From: Antarctobacter aquimaris
GTDB taxonomy: Bacteria; Pseudomonadota; Alphaproteobacteria; Rhodobacterales; Rhodobacteraceae
Length of the DNA: 38,417 nucleotides
Assembly: GCF_900184945.1 (NCBI RefSeq)
Contig: NZ_FXYF01000025.1
Span: 1-38,417 of the forward strand
Reading direction: 5' to 3'
The notes under the pieces are model-generated. The model was not told the origin of the DNA and did not search any database. It saw only the letters and a program-made list of their open reading frames with translations. Shown piece by piece: positions 8,147 through 16,263 of this stretch (its first letter is position 1; each line of letters starts with the position of its first letter). Both the position numbers and the translations under genes were made by a program.

Positions 8147-9671
8147 CCCGCAATCCCTGCGCCGCATCGTCAACAACCCCACGCTCAGCCCGGCCCAAAA
8201 GGCCCGCGCCCTGTCGCTCGAGGCGGAAAACGCGTTGCCCTATCCGGCGCTGGACGCCGAAACCCGGGACGCACTGGAGGCCCGCGTGATCTGCGACATG
8301 TTTGAAGGCCACGCGCCCTACAAGCCGCGCTATGTGCTGCCAGACTATGCTGTTGTACTGACGCGGGGCAGCGAATGGCTGGAACTGCCGGCGCCGCAAA
8401 CGTTGGACGAGGCGATCAACACCCTGATGATCGCCTATCATCATGTGCCATCGGTCACCGGGATGCCGGTCTACATTGGTCAGTTGGACGACCTCTTGCT
8501 GCCGTTTTGTGACGGGGTTTCCGACGAGGCGCTGTATCGGCAGATCAAGCTGTTCTGGCGCTATATCGACCGGGTGCTGCCCGATGCCTTTCTGCACGCC
8601 AATATCGGCCCCACCGACAACCGCGTCGCCCGCGCCATCCTGCGCGTCGATGCTGAACTGGGCCAGATCGCGCCCAATCTGACCTTTCGCTATGATCCGG
8701 CGATCAGTTCGGATGCGATCTTGGCGCAGGCGGTCAACAACATCACAATCTGCTCGAAGCCGCATATCGCCAATCACCCACTGCATGCCGCCGCATTCGA
8801 TGCGCGTGGCTATGGCATTGTCAGCTGCTATAACGCCCTGCCACTTGGCGGCGGGGCGTCAACGCTGACGAGGGTCAATCTTCTGGAGGTCGCCAAACGG
8901 TCGCAGGATGCCGAAGACTTCCTGACCATAACCCTGCCGCACTATGTGGCGCTGAATTTCCGGCTGACACAGGCGCGGTTAGACTATCTGTTCGACCAAT
9001 CCGGGTTCTTCGATAGCTTTCTGGTCAGCGAAGGCTGGATCGACCGCGACCGCTTTGCCGCGATGTTCGGCATCTTTGCCATGGCCGAAGCGGTGGAGCA
9101 TCTGCTGGCCATAGCAGGCACTCCCGCGCGCTATGGCCGCGATGCGCAGGCCAATGCGCTGGGCTATGCCATCTCGGCAAGGCTGGCCGAACTGGTGGCG
9201 GCGCAGCCGATGCACAACGTCTGGCGTGACCGCGCAATGCTGCATTCCCAGGCGGGTCTTTCCACCGATACAGGCCTGACCCCCGGCGTGCGTATCCGCT
9301 ATGGCTTTGAACCTGACCCGGTCAGCCATGTCCAGGCGCTGGCACCGCACCATCAATACTATGCCTCCGGGATCTCCGAGATCCTGACGCTGGACCAAAC
9401 CGTCAAGGCCAATCCGGCGGCGGTGCTGGATCTGTGCAAGGGAGCGTTTGCCTGCGGCCTGCGCGAGTTCACGGCCAATGTCGCCGGCAATGATCTGGTG
9501 CGGGTGACGGGCTACATGATCCGGCTGTCGGATGTGGCGCGCCATGATGCCGCGAAGGGCGCGCGTACCAATACCACGGCCCTGGGGGCCGAAGCCGCCA
9601 AACAGACGGCCATTCTGGCACGCAAACCAAGGGTGGTCGCGCATGAGCTTGCCGCAGGCGCAGATCAGTAA
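8136..9671 (+). CDS. yjjI: YjjI family glycyl radical enzyme
   Basis: A 511-residue protein matching the YjjI (DUF3029) branch of glycyl radical enzymes in length and pattern. The C-terminal loop VRVTGYM places the radical-bearing residue at Gly459; a candidate active-site cysteine lies in the central stretch GIVSCYNALPLGGGAS. The start ATG at 8136 has GGAAAGGAA just upstream and overlaps the ubiV stop. Its activase is the next gene, overlapping by 29 bp. The reaction is unknown to me for this branch. The enzyme should be active only without oxygen, matching the ubiTUV genes it is coupled to. Confidence 0.88.
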   Translation: MSCDPQSLRRIVNNPTLSPAQKARALSLEAENALPYPALDAETRDALEARVICDMFEGHAPYKPRYVLPDYAVVLTRGSEWLELPAPQTLDEAINTLMIAYHHVPSVTGMPVYIGQLDDLLLPFCDGVSDEALYRQIKLFWRYIDRVLPDAFLHANIGPTDNRVARAILRVDAELGQIAPNLTFRYDPAISSDAILAQAVNNITICSKPHIANHPLHAAAFDARGYGIVSCYNALPLGGGASTLTRVNLLEVAKRSQDAEDFLTITLPHYVALNFRLTQARLDYLFDQSGFFDSFLVSEGWIDRDRFAAMFGIFAMAEAVEHLLAIAGTPARYGRDAQANALGYAISARLAELVAAQPMHNVWRDRAMLHSQAGLSTDTGLTPGVRIRYGFEPDPVSHVQALAPHHQYYASGISEILTLDQTVKANPAAVLDLCKGAFACGLREFTANVAGNDLVRVTGYMIRLSDVARHDAAKGARTNTTALGAEAAKQTAILARKPRVVAHELAAGADQ

Positions 9672-10509
9672 GATCCTGCCGTGGTCTTGCGTCGATGGGC
9701 CCGGCAACCGCTTGGTGCTGTTCTTGCAAGGGTGCAACTTCGCCTGTCCGGGCTGCCATAACCCCCATACCATGGGGGTCTGCAACCATTGCGGCGATTG
9801 CATCCCGGCCTGCCCGCAATCAGCGCTGTCTCTGGTGGGCGGGCGCATCGCCTTTGACCCGACCGCATGCGACCAGTGCGATCTGTGCCTGCGGGCCTGC
9901 CCCATCAACTCCAATCCAATGGTGCAGCATCTGGACGTGCCGGATATTCTGGCCTTGCTTCGCAACAATCAGCCCTTCCTGTCCGGCGTCACGGTGTCGG
10001 GCGGCGAGGCAACACTACAGCTCAAATTCGTCATCGCCCTGTTCTCGGCGATCAAATCCGACCCGGCGCTGGCCGGGCTGACTTGTTTTGTCGATACCAA
10101 CGGTCATCTTGGCGCCGACGCCTGGGCACGGCTGCTGCCTGTCACCGATGGCGTGATGCTGGACATCAAGGCGATTGCCGGAGCGCGTCACCGGGCGCTG
10201 ACGGGGCGCGGCAATGAGAAGGCGATTGCCTCGGCCCGGATCGTTCAAGCATCGGGCAAGCTGTACGAACTGCGCTATCTCATGGTGCCGGGCATGAACG
10301 ATCAGGACGACGAAATTCTGGCATTGATCAACCTGACACGCGAGCTGGGCGACGGTTTCAGGGTCAAGCTGAATGCCTATCAGCATCACGGCGTCCAAGG
10401 CGTGGCGCGGGATTGGCCGAAAATGCCGCGTGTCGGCATTGAAGCCGCCGCCGCAAGATTGCGCGCCGCCGGTGTGGCCGAGGTGGTGACTCCGGTTGTC
10501 TATCTGTGA
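9643..10509 (+). CDS. yjjW: YjjW family glycyl radical enzyme activase (radical SAM)
   Basis: A 288-residue radical SAM protein with the CxxxCxxC triad at Cys31, Cys35 and Cys38 (CNFACPGC) and an inserted ferredoxin-type domain with two further cysteine quartets (Cys47/50/53/57 and Cys76/79/82/86), the usual layout of glycyl radical enzyme activases. VSGGEATLQ follows as the SAM-binding GGE motif. It would use S-adenosylmethionine to place the glycyl radical on YjjI. The ATG at 9643 lies within yjjI. It ends 7 bp before an IS21 terminus. Confidence 0.9.
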   Translation: MSLPQAQISKILPWSCVDGPGNRLVLFLQGCNFACPGCHNPHTMGVCNHCGDCIPACPQSALSLVGGRIAFDPTACDQCDLCLRACPINSNPMVQHLDVPDILALLRNNQPFLSGVTVSGGEATLQLKFVIALFSAIKSDPALAGLTCFVDTNGHLGADAWARLLPVTDGVMLDIKAIAGARHRALTGRGNEKAIASARIVQASGKLYELRYLMVPGMNDQDDEILALINLTRELGDGFRVKLNAYQHHGVQGVARDWPKMPRVGIEAAAARLRAAGVAEVVTPVVYL

Positions 10510-10516
10510 TCGCGGC

Positions 10517-11158
10517 TGTTGATTTCCACCCAGAACTGAGCCGGGTTTTCCATCGAGAAGAGAGCCGGCTCTGACCATGGATTTCGGGTTGTGCGGGGGT
10601 CAAGGGCGGGCTTGTCTCCTGCCTTTTCCGGGCTGCGACTGCCGAGCAGGCTTTGAAGCGGAAGCTGTCGTTTCCGGTCTCAAGGATGTGGCAGCGGTGG
10701 GTCAGGCGGTCGAGCAAGGCGGTGGTCATCTTGGCGTCGCCAAAGACTGTGGCCCAGTCGCTGAAGCTCGGGCTGGTGGTGGTGACGACGCTGGTGCGCT
10801 CGTGGAGCTTGCTCAGCAGATGGAATAGCAGCGCGCCGCCCGAGGCGCTGAACGGCAGGTAACCCAGTTCGTCCAGTGCCGGCAGCACATGCTAGGGAGG
10901 AACACGAGGTCGAGCTTGGTGAAGGCCTAGGCGATCTGCCCGGCCTTGCCTTTGGCTTTTCCTGCCCGAGCGTGTTGACCAGCTCGATGGTCGAGAAGAA
11001 GCAGGCCTTTCGCCTTTGTTGCTCGACAGCCTGGACGCCAAGGGCTGTCGCGACATGTGTTATTTCAGTGCCTGGCCCACCGATCAGCACGACGTTCTGT
11101 GCCCCGTCCATGGCTTTGGGCTCGCGGCGCAGGATCAGTGCCTGCGGGGTATCCGGTA
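10517..11158 (-). mobile_element. IS21-family remnant with broken istB
   Basis: The left edge TGTTGATTTCCACCC is an IS21-type terminal sequence. On the minus strand, IstB helper-ATPase sequence is readable in two frames: ALGVQAVEQQRRKACFFSTIELVN (11111 downward), then [21 protein letters not shown] and [19 protein letters not shown] after a frameshift near 10890-10930. The Walker A, normally GPGTGKTH, reads GPGTEITH, so the lysine is lost. The 5' part of istB and all of istA are missing. A dead element directly downstream of yjjW. Confidence 0.85.
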
Positions 11159-11159
11159 G

Positions 11160-11525
11160 CGGTCCACTTCAACAAGGGCGATGCATACTGGCCCGAGCTG
11201 CACGCGCCAACGCCACGCGGCCAATGTCTTCGAGAAGCGCGAGGGCGTTCTTGCCTACGCCAAGAACGATCACCACGGTTTACAGGTTTACTACATCTGG
11301 GCGGGCTCCCGGCAGCGTTATGTCCCAGATTTTCTCTTGCGTCTTGCTGGCGGCACGATCCTCGCACTCGAGATCAAGGGCACCGACAGTCCTCGGAACA
11401 TGGTCAAGCGAGATGCGCTGAACGAGTGGGTGAAGGCGATCAATGCAGCAGGCGGTTTCGGGCGCTGGACTTGGGATGTCGCGTTCAAGCCGGGCGAGGT
11501 GCAGTACATCATCACGAGGCACGCG
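11160..11525 (+). pseudogene. Restriction endonuclease C-terminal remnant (type III/helicase-nuclease type)
   Basis: In one frame the fragment reads VLAYAKNDHHGLQVYY, then PDF followed by EIKG, then DSPRNMVKRDALNEWVKAIN and FGRWTWDVAF. This matches the C-terminal end of large DEAD-box helicase restriction endonucleases of the BPTD_3080 kind; PD...EIK is a PD-(D/E)xK-type nuclease motif. The helicase part is gone and the fragment lies between IS21 and IS6 remnants. It is a leftover of a lost defence locus, possibly the same one as the fragments near 28.7-29.6 kb. Confidence 0.65.
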
Positions 11526-11559
11526 GCTATCACCGAGCCTATAGAACAGAGCTCGTGTT

Positions 11560-11790
11560 TCGGCCGAAGCGCGACAGAGTTGTTCGATCCCGGCTGCGAA
11601 GGTTGGCTCGAACCGGTGCCAAATGAGCCGGACGGTCTCGTGCCTGACGTCGATCCCTCGCTCATGCAGCAGGTCTTTGACGTTGCAAAGCGACAAAGGA
11701 AAGTGGACGTAGAGCATCGCAGCCAGGCGGAAGTCCTCCTGACTGGTCTTGAACCACCTGAACGGGCTGGGATTGATCATCCAAGGGCGC
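11560..11790 (-). pseudogene. IS6-family transposase, N-terminal remnant
   Basis: On the minus strand the frame contains PFRWFKTSQEDFRLAAMLYV and HFPLSLCNVKDLLHERGIDV followed by RHETVRLIWHRFEPTFAA. This is the N-terminal helix-turn-helix region of IS6-family transposases. The catalytic DDE domain is missing, and the frame runs into the restriction-enzyme fragment. Confidence 0.75.
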
Positions 11791-11911
11791 TGCGCGCCGG
11801 CCGCTTCTTGGTGGTTGCAATCCGTCGACGATACTGAATACTTGGCGTGAACAGGTGTCGCAGCGCGGGCCATCGCCGCATTGCGATCCGGCAAGATCGG
11901 GACTGGAAGCA

Positions 11912-12577
11912 GTGACCTTCTCCGACATTCTGGTGCTGGTGGCGGCGGGAATGTTCGTGCTTGGCTATCTGGTTCTCAATCAGATCGTCTTGCGGATCCT
12001 GCTGTTTGTCGGAACACTTCTCTATATCTGGTATTACGCGGTCGTCGATGCGACGCCGCTCTGGCCCGCGATCTGGGCCAGCGTCGCCACCGGATCGGCC
12101 AATCTGATCGGAATGATCACTCTGATCTACAGTAGGTCACGTTGGGCAATTCCGAAAAGATTCCGCGATCTGTACGAACACTTCCGCGCTCTGCCGCCTG
12201 GTGAATTCGCGACCCTGATGAAGGCGGCAAATCGTGTGACCAGGCCGGCCGGCTACCGTCTGACAACCATAGGCAGCCCCGTCGAGACGCTTTATTTCGT
12301 CGTGGATGGCTCCGTTGAAATCGAAAAGAATGGCGAGTGTTTCTCCGTAGACGCCGGGATCTTTGTCGGCGAGATCGGGTATCGGACAGGAAGGGCGGCC
12401 TCGGCGACGGTCCGCCTCGCCACCGAAGGCGAACTGCTGGAATGGAACGTCGCACGGTTGAAGAAACGCGCGGCGCGTAACCTGCGCTTCGGACTGGCCA
12501 TCGACACGATAATTTCACTCGATCTCGCCGAAAAGGTCACGAAATCGGGGAGTCCGAGGCTCCCTGAACCCCGGTGA
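11912..12577 (+). CDS. Popeye-like membrane protein with cyclic-nucleotide-binding fold
   Basis: About 221 residues from the GTG at 11912 (a longer frame starts at 11855). Three hydrophobic helices lie near residues 5-20, 22-44 and 52-73, followed by a cyclic-nucleotide-binding-like beta-roll (about 85-200) with TLYFVVDGSVEIEKNGE and FVGEIGYRTGRAASATV. Three helices plus this fold is the architecture of Popeye-domain proteins, which bind cAMP and modulate membrane partners in animals. The next gene, a SulP transporter, ends in the same type of domain, so a joint role in regulated anion transport is inferred. Whether it binds a nucleotide is unclear: the canonical phosphate-binding Arg motif is only partly matched. 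Confidence 0.6.
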   Translation: MTFSDILVLVAAGMFVLGYLVLNQIVLRILLFVGTLLYIWYYAVVDATPLWPAIWASVATGSANLIGMITLIYSRSRWAIPKRFRDLYEHFRALPPGEFATLMKAANRVTRPAGYRLTTIGSPVETLYFVVDGSVEIEKNGECFSVDAGIFVGEIGYRTGRAASATVRLATEGELLEWNVARLKKRAARNLRFGLAIDTIISLDLAEKVTKSGSPRLPEPR

Positions 12578-12746
12578 TCTGGATCGCGCGCCCCCGCGCG
12601 TGAAGGCTGCGGCACTGGACCCGGGCTTACCTGGTGCCCTAAAAAAGGGCATTGCCATCAGGACAGGGCCCGCTACTGGTATCAAACCTGACAACCAAGG
12701 GCCCGATGCAACCCAGCGATCAGGCTCCAAAACGGGGGAAATTCGG

Positions 12747-14897
12747 GTGCTCACGATTGCACGGGTCATGTTCGGCGCATCCGTGATCGCGCTGATTTCT
12801 GCCGTTTTTGCCATCTCCTTTGCCGCGATCATCTATCAAGGTGCGCTGTCCCCCTTTCTCGACCGAGGCATCGGCCTTGTGTTGCTTGGCGCCGCCGTCA
12901 TCAGCATCACCGGCGCCTTCGCATTGTCCGACCGCGCGCTCATTTTGGCGCCTCAGGACATCCCCGCCGTGCTGCTGGCCGGATCCGCGGCCACCTTTGT
13001 CGCTGGGAGCGAACTGTCCGGCGAAGTGCTGTTTTCCACAGTGGCCTGTCTGATCGCGGTATCGTCCGTGGCCATGGGACTGATGGGCATGGCGGTCGGT
13101 CAACTGCGGCTGGCGTATATTGCACGATATGTACCCTACCCCGTGATCGCAGGATTTCTTGCGGCCACGGGCCTGTTGCTGCTGCTGGGCGGGCTGGGTG
13201 TTGCGCTGGGCGACAGCCCTGCCGGGGCCGGGGTCGCCGGCTATCTCACGGCTGACGCGCTTTTCAAGTGGGTGCCGCCACTTGTTGCAGCCCTGTTCAT
13301 CGCGGCCCTGACCCGGCTGGTTCCGCACGGGTTGACCCTGCCCGCAGCACTTGCGGCGACGGGGGCCGGTTTTTACGCCCTGTTGTGGGCGTTCGGCATA
13401 TCGCACGAGCAGGCCCTCAGTGAAGGCTTGCTGCTGAGTGGCGCGGCCGATGGCATCCTTCTGCAAGGGCTGAGCCCGGCCATTCCCCTGCAGGCCGATT
13501 GGGGCGCGATTCTGACCCAGACCCCCGTGATCCTGACGATCATCGGGTCCTGTCTTCTGGGGGCGACGCTGAACGCCTCGGGGCTCGAGCTGGCGTTCCG
13601 GCGGGATTTCGACATCAGCAGGGAGGTCAAGGGCACTGGCATCGCCAATGTCCTCGCGGGTCTTGTAGGGGGTCTTCCGGGGTATCACATCGTCGCCGAG
13701 AATATCCTGGCCAACCGCCTCGGGTTGGGCGGGCGCTTGCCCGGACTCAGCGCTGCACTCGGTTGTCTGGCGGTGCTTCTGCTGGGCGCGAATGCCCTTT
13801 CGGGGCTGCCGATCGGGTTCTTTGCCGCGGTGCTGACGTTTCTGGGCGTCGATCTTCTGGTGACCTGGATCTGGGAAGAACGGCGGCGGCATGGGCCGCT
13901 GGACCACGCGATCGTGGTTCTGATCCCGGTCGTGGCCGTGGCCTTCGGCTTTCTGACCGCCGTGGCGGTGGGGCTGGTGGCGGCCGCTGCGCTGTTCATT
14001 GTTGCCTACGCCAGGCTGTCGTTCATCCGCTCCGACAGCGACCTCGCCACGCGGAGATCGTTTGTCGAACGCCCCGGGTCGGAACTGACCATACTGGCCG
14101 AAACCGGAGCGGCGGCGCGGATCGTCGAACTGTCGAGCTTCCTGTTCTTCGGGTCGGCGCATGCGCTGCGCGACCGGATTCGGGGGATCATCTCGACCCC
14201 GGCGGCCAAGGTGCAATGGCTGGTTCTTGATTTCGGACACACGACTGGGGTCGACATCTCCACGCTGCAAGTGCTCAGGCGGCTCGCCTCCGATTTCCGC
14301 GAGGCCGACATCCGACTCGTCGTGTCGGGCCTCTCCGAACCCACCCATACGGAGTTGCGCAAGGCTCTGGCCGGTCACGATGTCGACTATTTCCGAGGCC
14401 TGAATGACGCGCTGGAATGCGTCGAGGACACCTTGATTGCGAGGTACATGAGCACGACTGGCGTCGGCCAGGGCGCAGCTGTCGACGACATGGCCGAGGT
14501 GTTCTCGGAACTGGCGTCGCAGGATTTCATCGAGCGCATGGAACTGGATGCCGGGCAGAGGCTGATGGAATTCGGCGCGCGTTCCGACGACATCTATTTT
14601 CTGTTGTCGGGCCGACTTTCGGTGTCGTTGCCCGGCCGCATGGAGGAATCGGCGGTCGTGGCCCGGGTGCGCCCAAGGGCGGTCATTGGCGAGATGGCGT
14701 ATTACTCCGGCAACCCGCGATCTGCGGACATCATTGCCACCGAACCTTCTGTCGTCTTGCGGCTCGACATGGGTCGAATTGGCGTGCTGGAACGGGAAAA
14801 CCCGGCCGCCGTTTCGGGATTTCACAAGGCGATCGCCGGCAGTATGGCGCGGCGGTTGAACCGAACGACCAGGCTATTGCGCGACTTCGGCGCCTAG
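12747..14897 (+). CDS. SulP anion transporter fused to STAS and cyclic-nucleotide-binding domains
   Basis: From the GTG at 12747 (GGGGGAA 6 nt upstream) the protein has 716 residues; the frame also opens at a GTG at 12600. Residues ~8-425 form a SulP/SLC26 membrane domain (VGQLRLAYIARYVPYPVIAGF, then PGYHIVAENILANRLGL). A STAS domain spans ~445-565 (LDFGHTTGVDISTLQVL). A cyclic-nucleotide-binding domain spans ~590-700 (IGEMAYYSGNPRSADIIA), keeping the GE...PRSA phosphate-binding cassette. SulP proteins move sulphate, bicarbonate or other anions; the fused domain suggests gating by cAMP or cGMP. The TAG stop lies at the junction with an IS427-type end, so the original C-terminus may have been trimmed. 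Confidence 0.85.
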   Translation: MLTIARVMFGASVIALISAVFAISFAAIIYQGALSPFLDRGIGLVLLGAAVISITGAFALSDRALILAPQDIPAVLLAGSAATFVAGSELSGEVLFSTVACLIAVSSVAMGLMGMAVGQLRLAYIARYVPYPVIAGFLAATGLLLLLGGLGVALGDSPAGAGVAGYLTADALFKWVPPLVAALFIAALTRLVPHGLTLPAALAATGAGFYALLWAFGISHEQALSEGLLLSGAADGILLQGLSPAIPLQADWGAILTQTPVILTIIGSCLLGATLNASGLELAFRRDFDISREVKGTGIANVLAGLVGGLPGYHIVAENILANRLGLGGRLPGLSAALGCLAVLLLGANALSGLPIGFFAAVLTFLGVDLLVTWIWEERRRHGPLDHAIVVLIPVVAVAFGFLTAVAVGLVAAAALFIVAYARLSFIRSDSDLATRRSFVERPGSELTILAETGAAARIVELSSFLFFGSAHALRDRIRGIISTPAAKVQWLVLDFGHTTGVDISTLQVLRRLASDFREADIRLVVSGLSEPTHTELRKALAGHDVDYFRGLNDALECVEDTLIARYMSTTGVGQGAAVDDMAEVFSELASQDFIERMELDAGQRLMEFGARSDDIYFLLSGRLSVSLPGRMEESAVVARVRPRAVIGEMAYYSGNPRSADIIATEPSVVLRLDMGRIGVLERENPAAVSGFHKAIAGSMARRLNRTTRLLRDFGA

Positions 14898-15240
14898 GGT
14901 CAGGACTCGTAGCCAAAACATGATGATGGCCGCCAGGGCGCATGCCGAGAGGAAGGCTTTCGGGCACCTGTCGTAGCGGGTTGCGATGCGCCGCCAGCCC
15001 TTCAGGCGGGCAAAACTGTTCTCGATCTTGTGGCGGTTGCGGTAGCGTTCAGGGTCGTGCGGGATCGGGATTTTCCGACCCTTCCGTGACAGGATGCACG
15101 GCGTGATGCCCGTGTTCTCAAGGGCTTGGCATACCAATCGGCATCGTAGCCGCGATCTGCAAGCAGATGTTTCGCGGGCGGCAGGCCATCCAGCAAAGCG
15201 CACTCGCCGATGTCGGCCTCGATGGTGAAGTGGCAGCTTT
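14898..15240 (-). mobile_element. IS5/IS427-type transposase remnant
   Basis: The edge GGGTCAGGACTCGTAG is a typical IS427-group terminus, preceded by CTAG, the usual target of this group. On the minus strand the C-terminal transposase is readable in two frames: ALLDGLPPAKHLLADRGYDADW, then KIENSFARLKGWRRIATRYDR and AFLSACALAAIIMFWL. The DDE C-terminal Y-R-E region is present but frameshifted, and the other end is replaced by phage sequence. Confidence 0.8.
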
Positions 15241-15394
15241 CGACATCCGCGACCTGCAATCCTTGCTGGACTGCATCCGTCTGGTGCGCCGCACGGCAAT
15301 GCAAACCGCCGTCCGCATGATCACCACCGGCGTGATGTTGGCACTGCTGGCGGGCATTGCCATCAAGCTGAAGATCTTCGGCGGCAGCCCGTAG
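15240..15394 (+). pseudogene. Phage-type small membrane protein, C-terminal fragment
   Basis: The frame ends RMITTGVMLALLAGIAIKLK plus IFGGSP and a stop: one transmembrane helix at the C-terminus. It sits 72 bp upstream of a phage endolysin in the same orientation, separated by a GC stem and T-rich stretch (about 15421-15455), as in phage lysis modules. The 5' part is replaced by the IS5 remnant. The family is not recognised. Confidence 0.4.
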
Positions 15395-15466
15395 CAGTTC
15401 ACCTCCCCAAACCATCAGTTCACCCGCACCCACCCTCGAGGCGGGCTTTTCGTTTTGGAGGACCCC

Positions 15467-16140
15467 ATGACCGCGACCTTCCACCGCCAATGGCGCGACG
15501 GGCCTGAGAGCGGCTGCGCCGGCCTGACTTCTCGCCAGCCGAGACCGCCTGCCGGGGCACCGGCAAGCTGCTGGTCAACCAACCCGCCCTCGACAAGCTG
15601 CAGGCGCTGCACGACCGGCTGGGCAAGCCTCTGATCGTCCGCTCCGCCTATCGCAGCCCCGAGCACAACCGTGCCGTGGGCGGCGCGACCAGGTCGAAGC
15701 ATCTCGACGGCGCGGCCTTCGAGATCACGATGGCAAACCACGATCCTGTGGCCTTCGAGGCCGCGGCGCGCGAGGTCGGGTTCCTCGGCTGCGGCTTCTA
15801 CCCGCCGTCCGGATTTATCCATGTCGACCTTGGCCCCCGCGCGTCAGTGGGGCGAGCGGTTGCCGGTCCGGGCGACGGCCTTCGCGGCCGAGACACCACA
15901 CGCGCGCGAAGTGCTGGCCGACAGCCGCACCATGAAGGGCGGTGGAGCTGCAGGCGTCGCGACCATCGGCGCGGCCGGGGTGGAAGTGGCGGTGCAGGTG
16001 CTCGCGGAGACCCAAAGCGCCATCCTGCCGCTTGCGCCGTACCTCGATACACTCCGCTGGGTGTTCATCGCCGTGGCGCTCGGTGGGATCGCGATCACGA
16101 TCTACGCCCGCCTCGACGACTGGCGCCGGGGGCGGTTACA
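15467..16140 (+). pseudogene. Phage M15-type endolysin, frameshifted copy
   Basis: The ATG at 15467 follows GGAGG and starts MTATFHRQWRDGPES. The frame then shifts near 15510 and again near 15838; joining the three frames gives a peptidase M15 (D-Ala-D-Ala carboxypeptidase-like) domain with SKHLDGAAFE and GFIHVDLGP carrying the zinc ligands His, Asp and His, followed by a C-terminal transmembrane helix (LRWVFIAVALGGIAITIYA). A second, inverted copy lies at 35743-36315. Two frameshifts make this copy inactive. Confidence 0.8.
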
Positions 16141-16263
16141 TCATCAACGCCACCTGGGGTAAAAAAACCGCGACAGGTCCAATCGGCCCCGGAAAAACCC
16201 TGAGACACGCAAGGCATTTGCACCTATGCTTGAGCGATATTGCAGCGGGGGAATTGGACAGTG

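Noticed and set aside
12720-14825. A 701-codon open frame antisense to the SulP gene
   Set aside because: Its composition is the mirror of high-GC coding DNA, with runs of Gln, Arg, Pro and His and no recognisable domain; the plus-strand SulP-STAS-CNBD reading is unmistakable.
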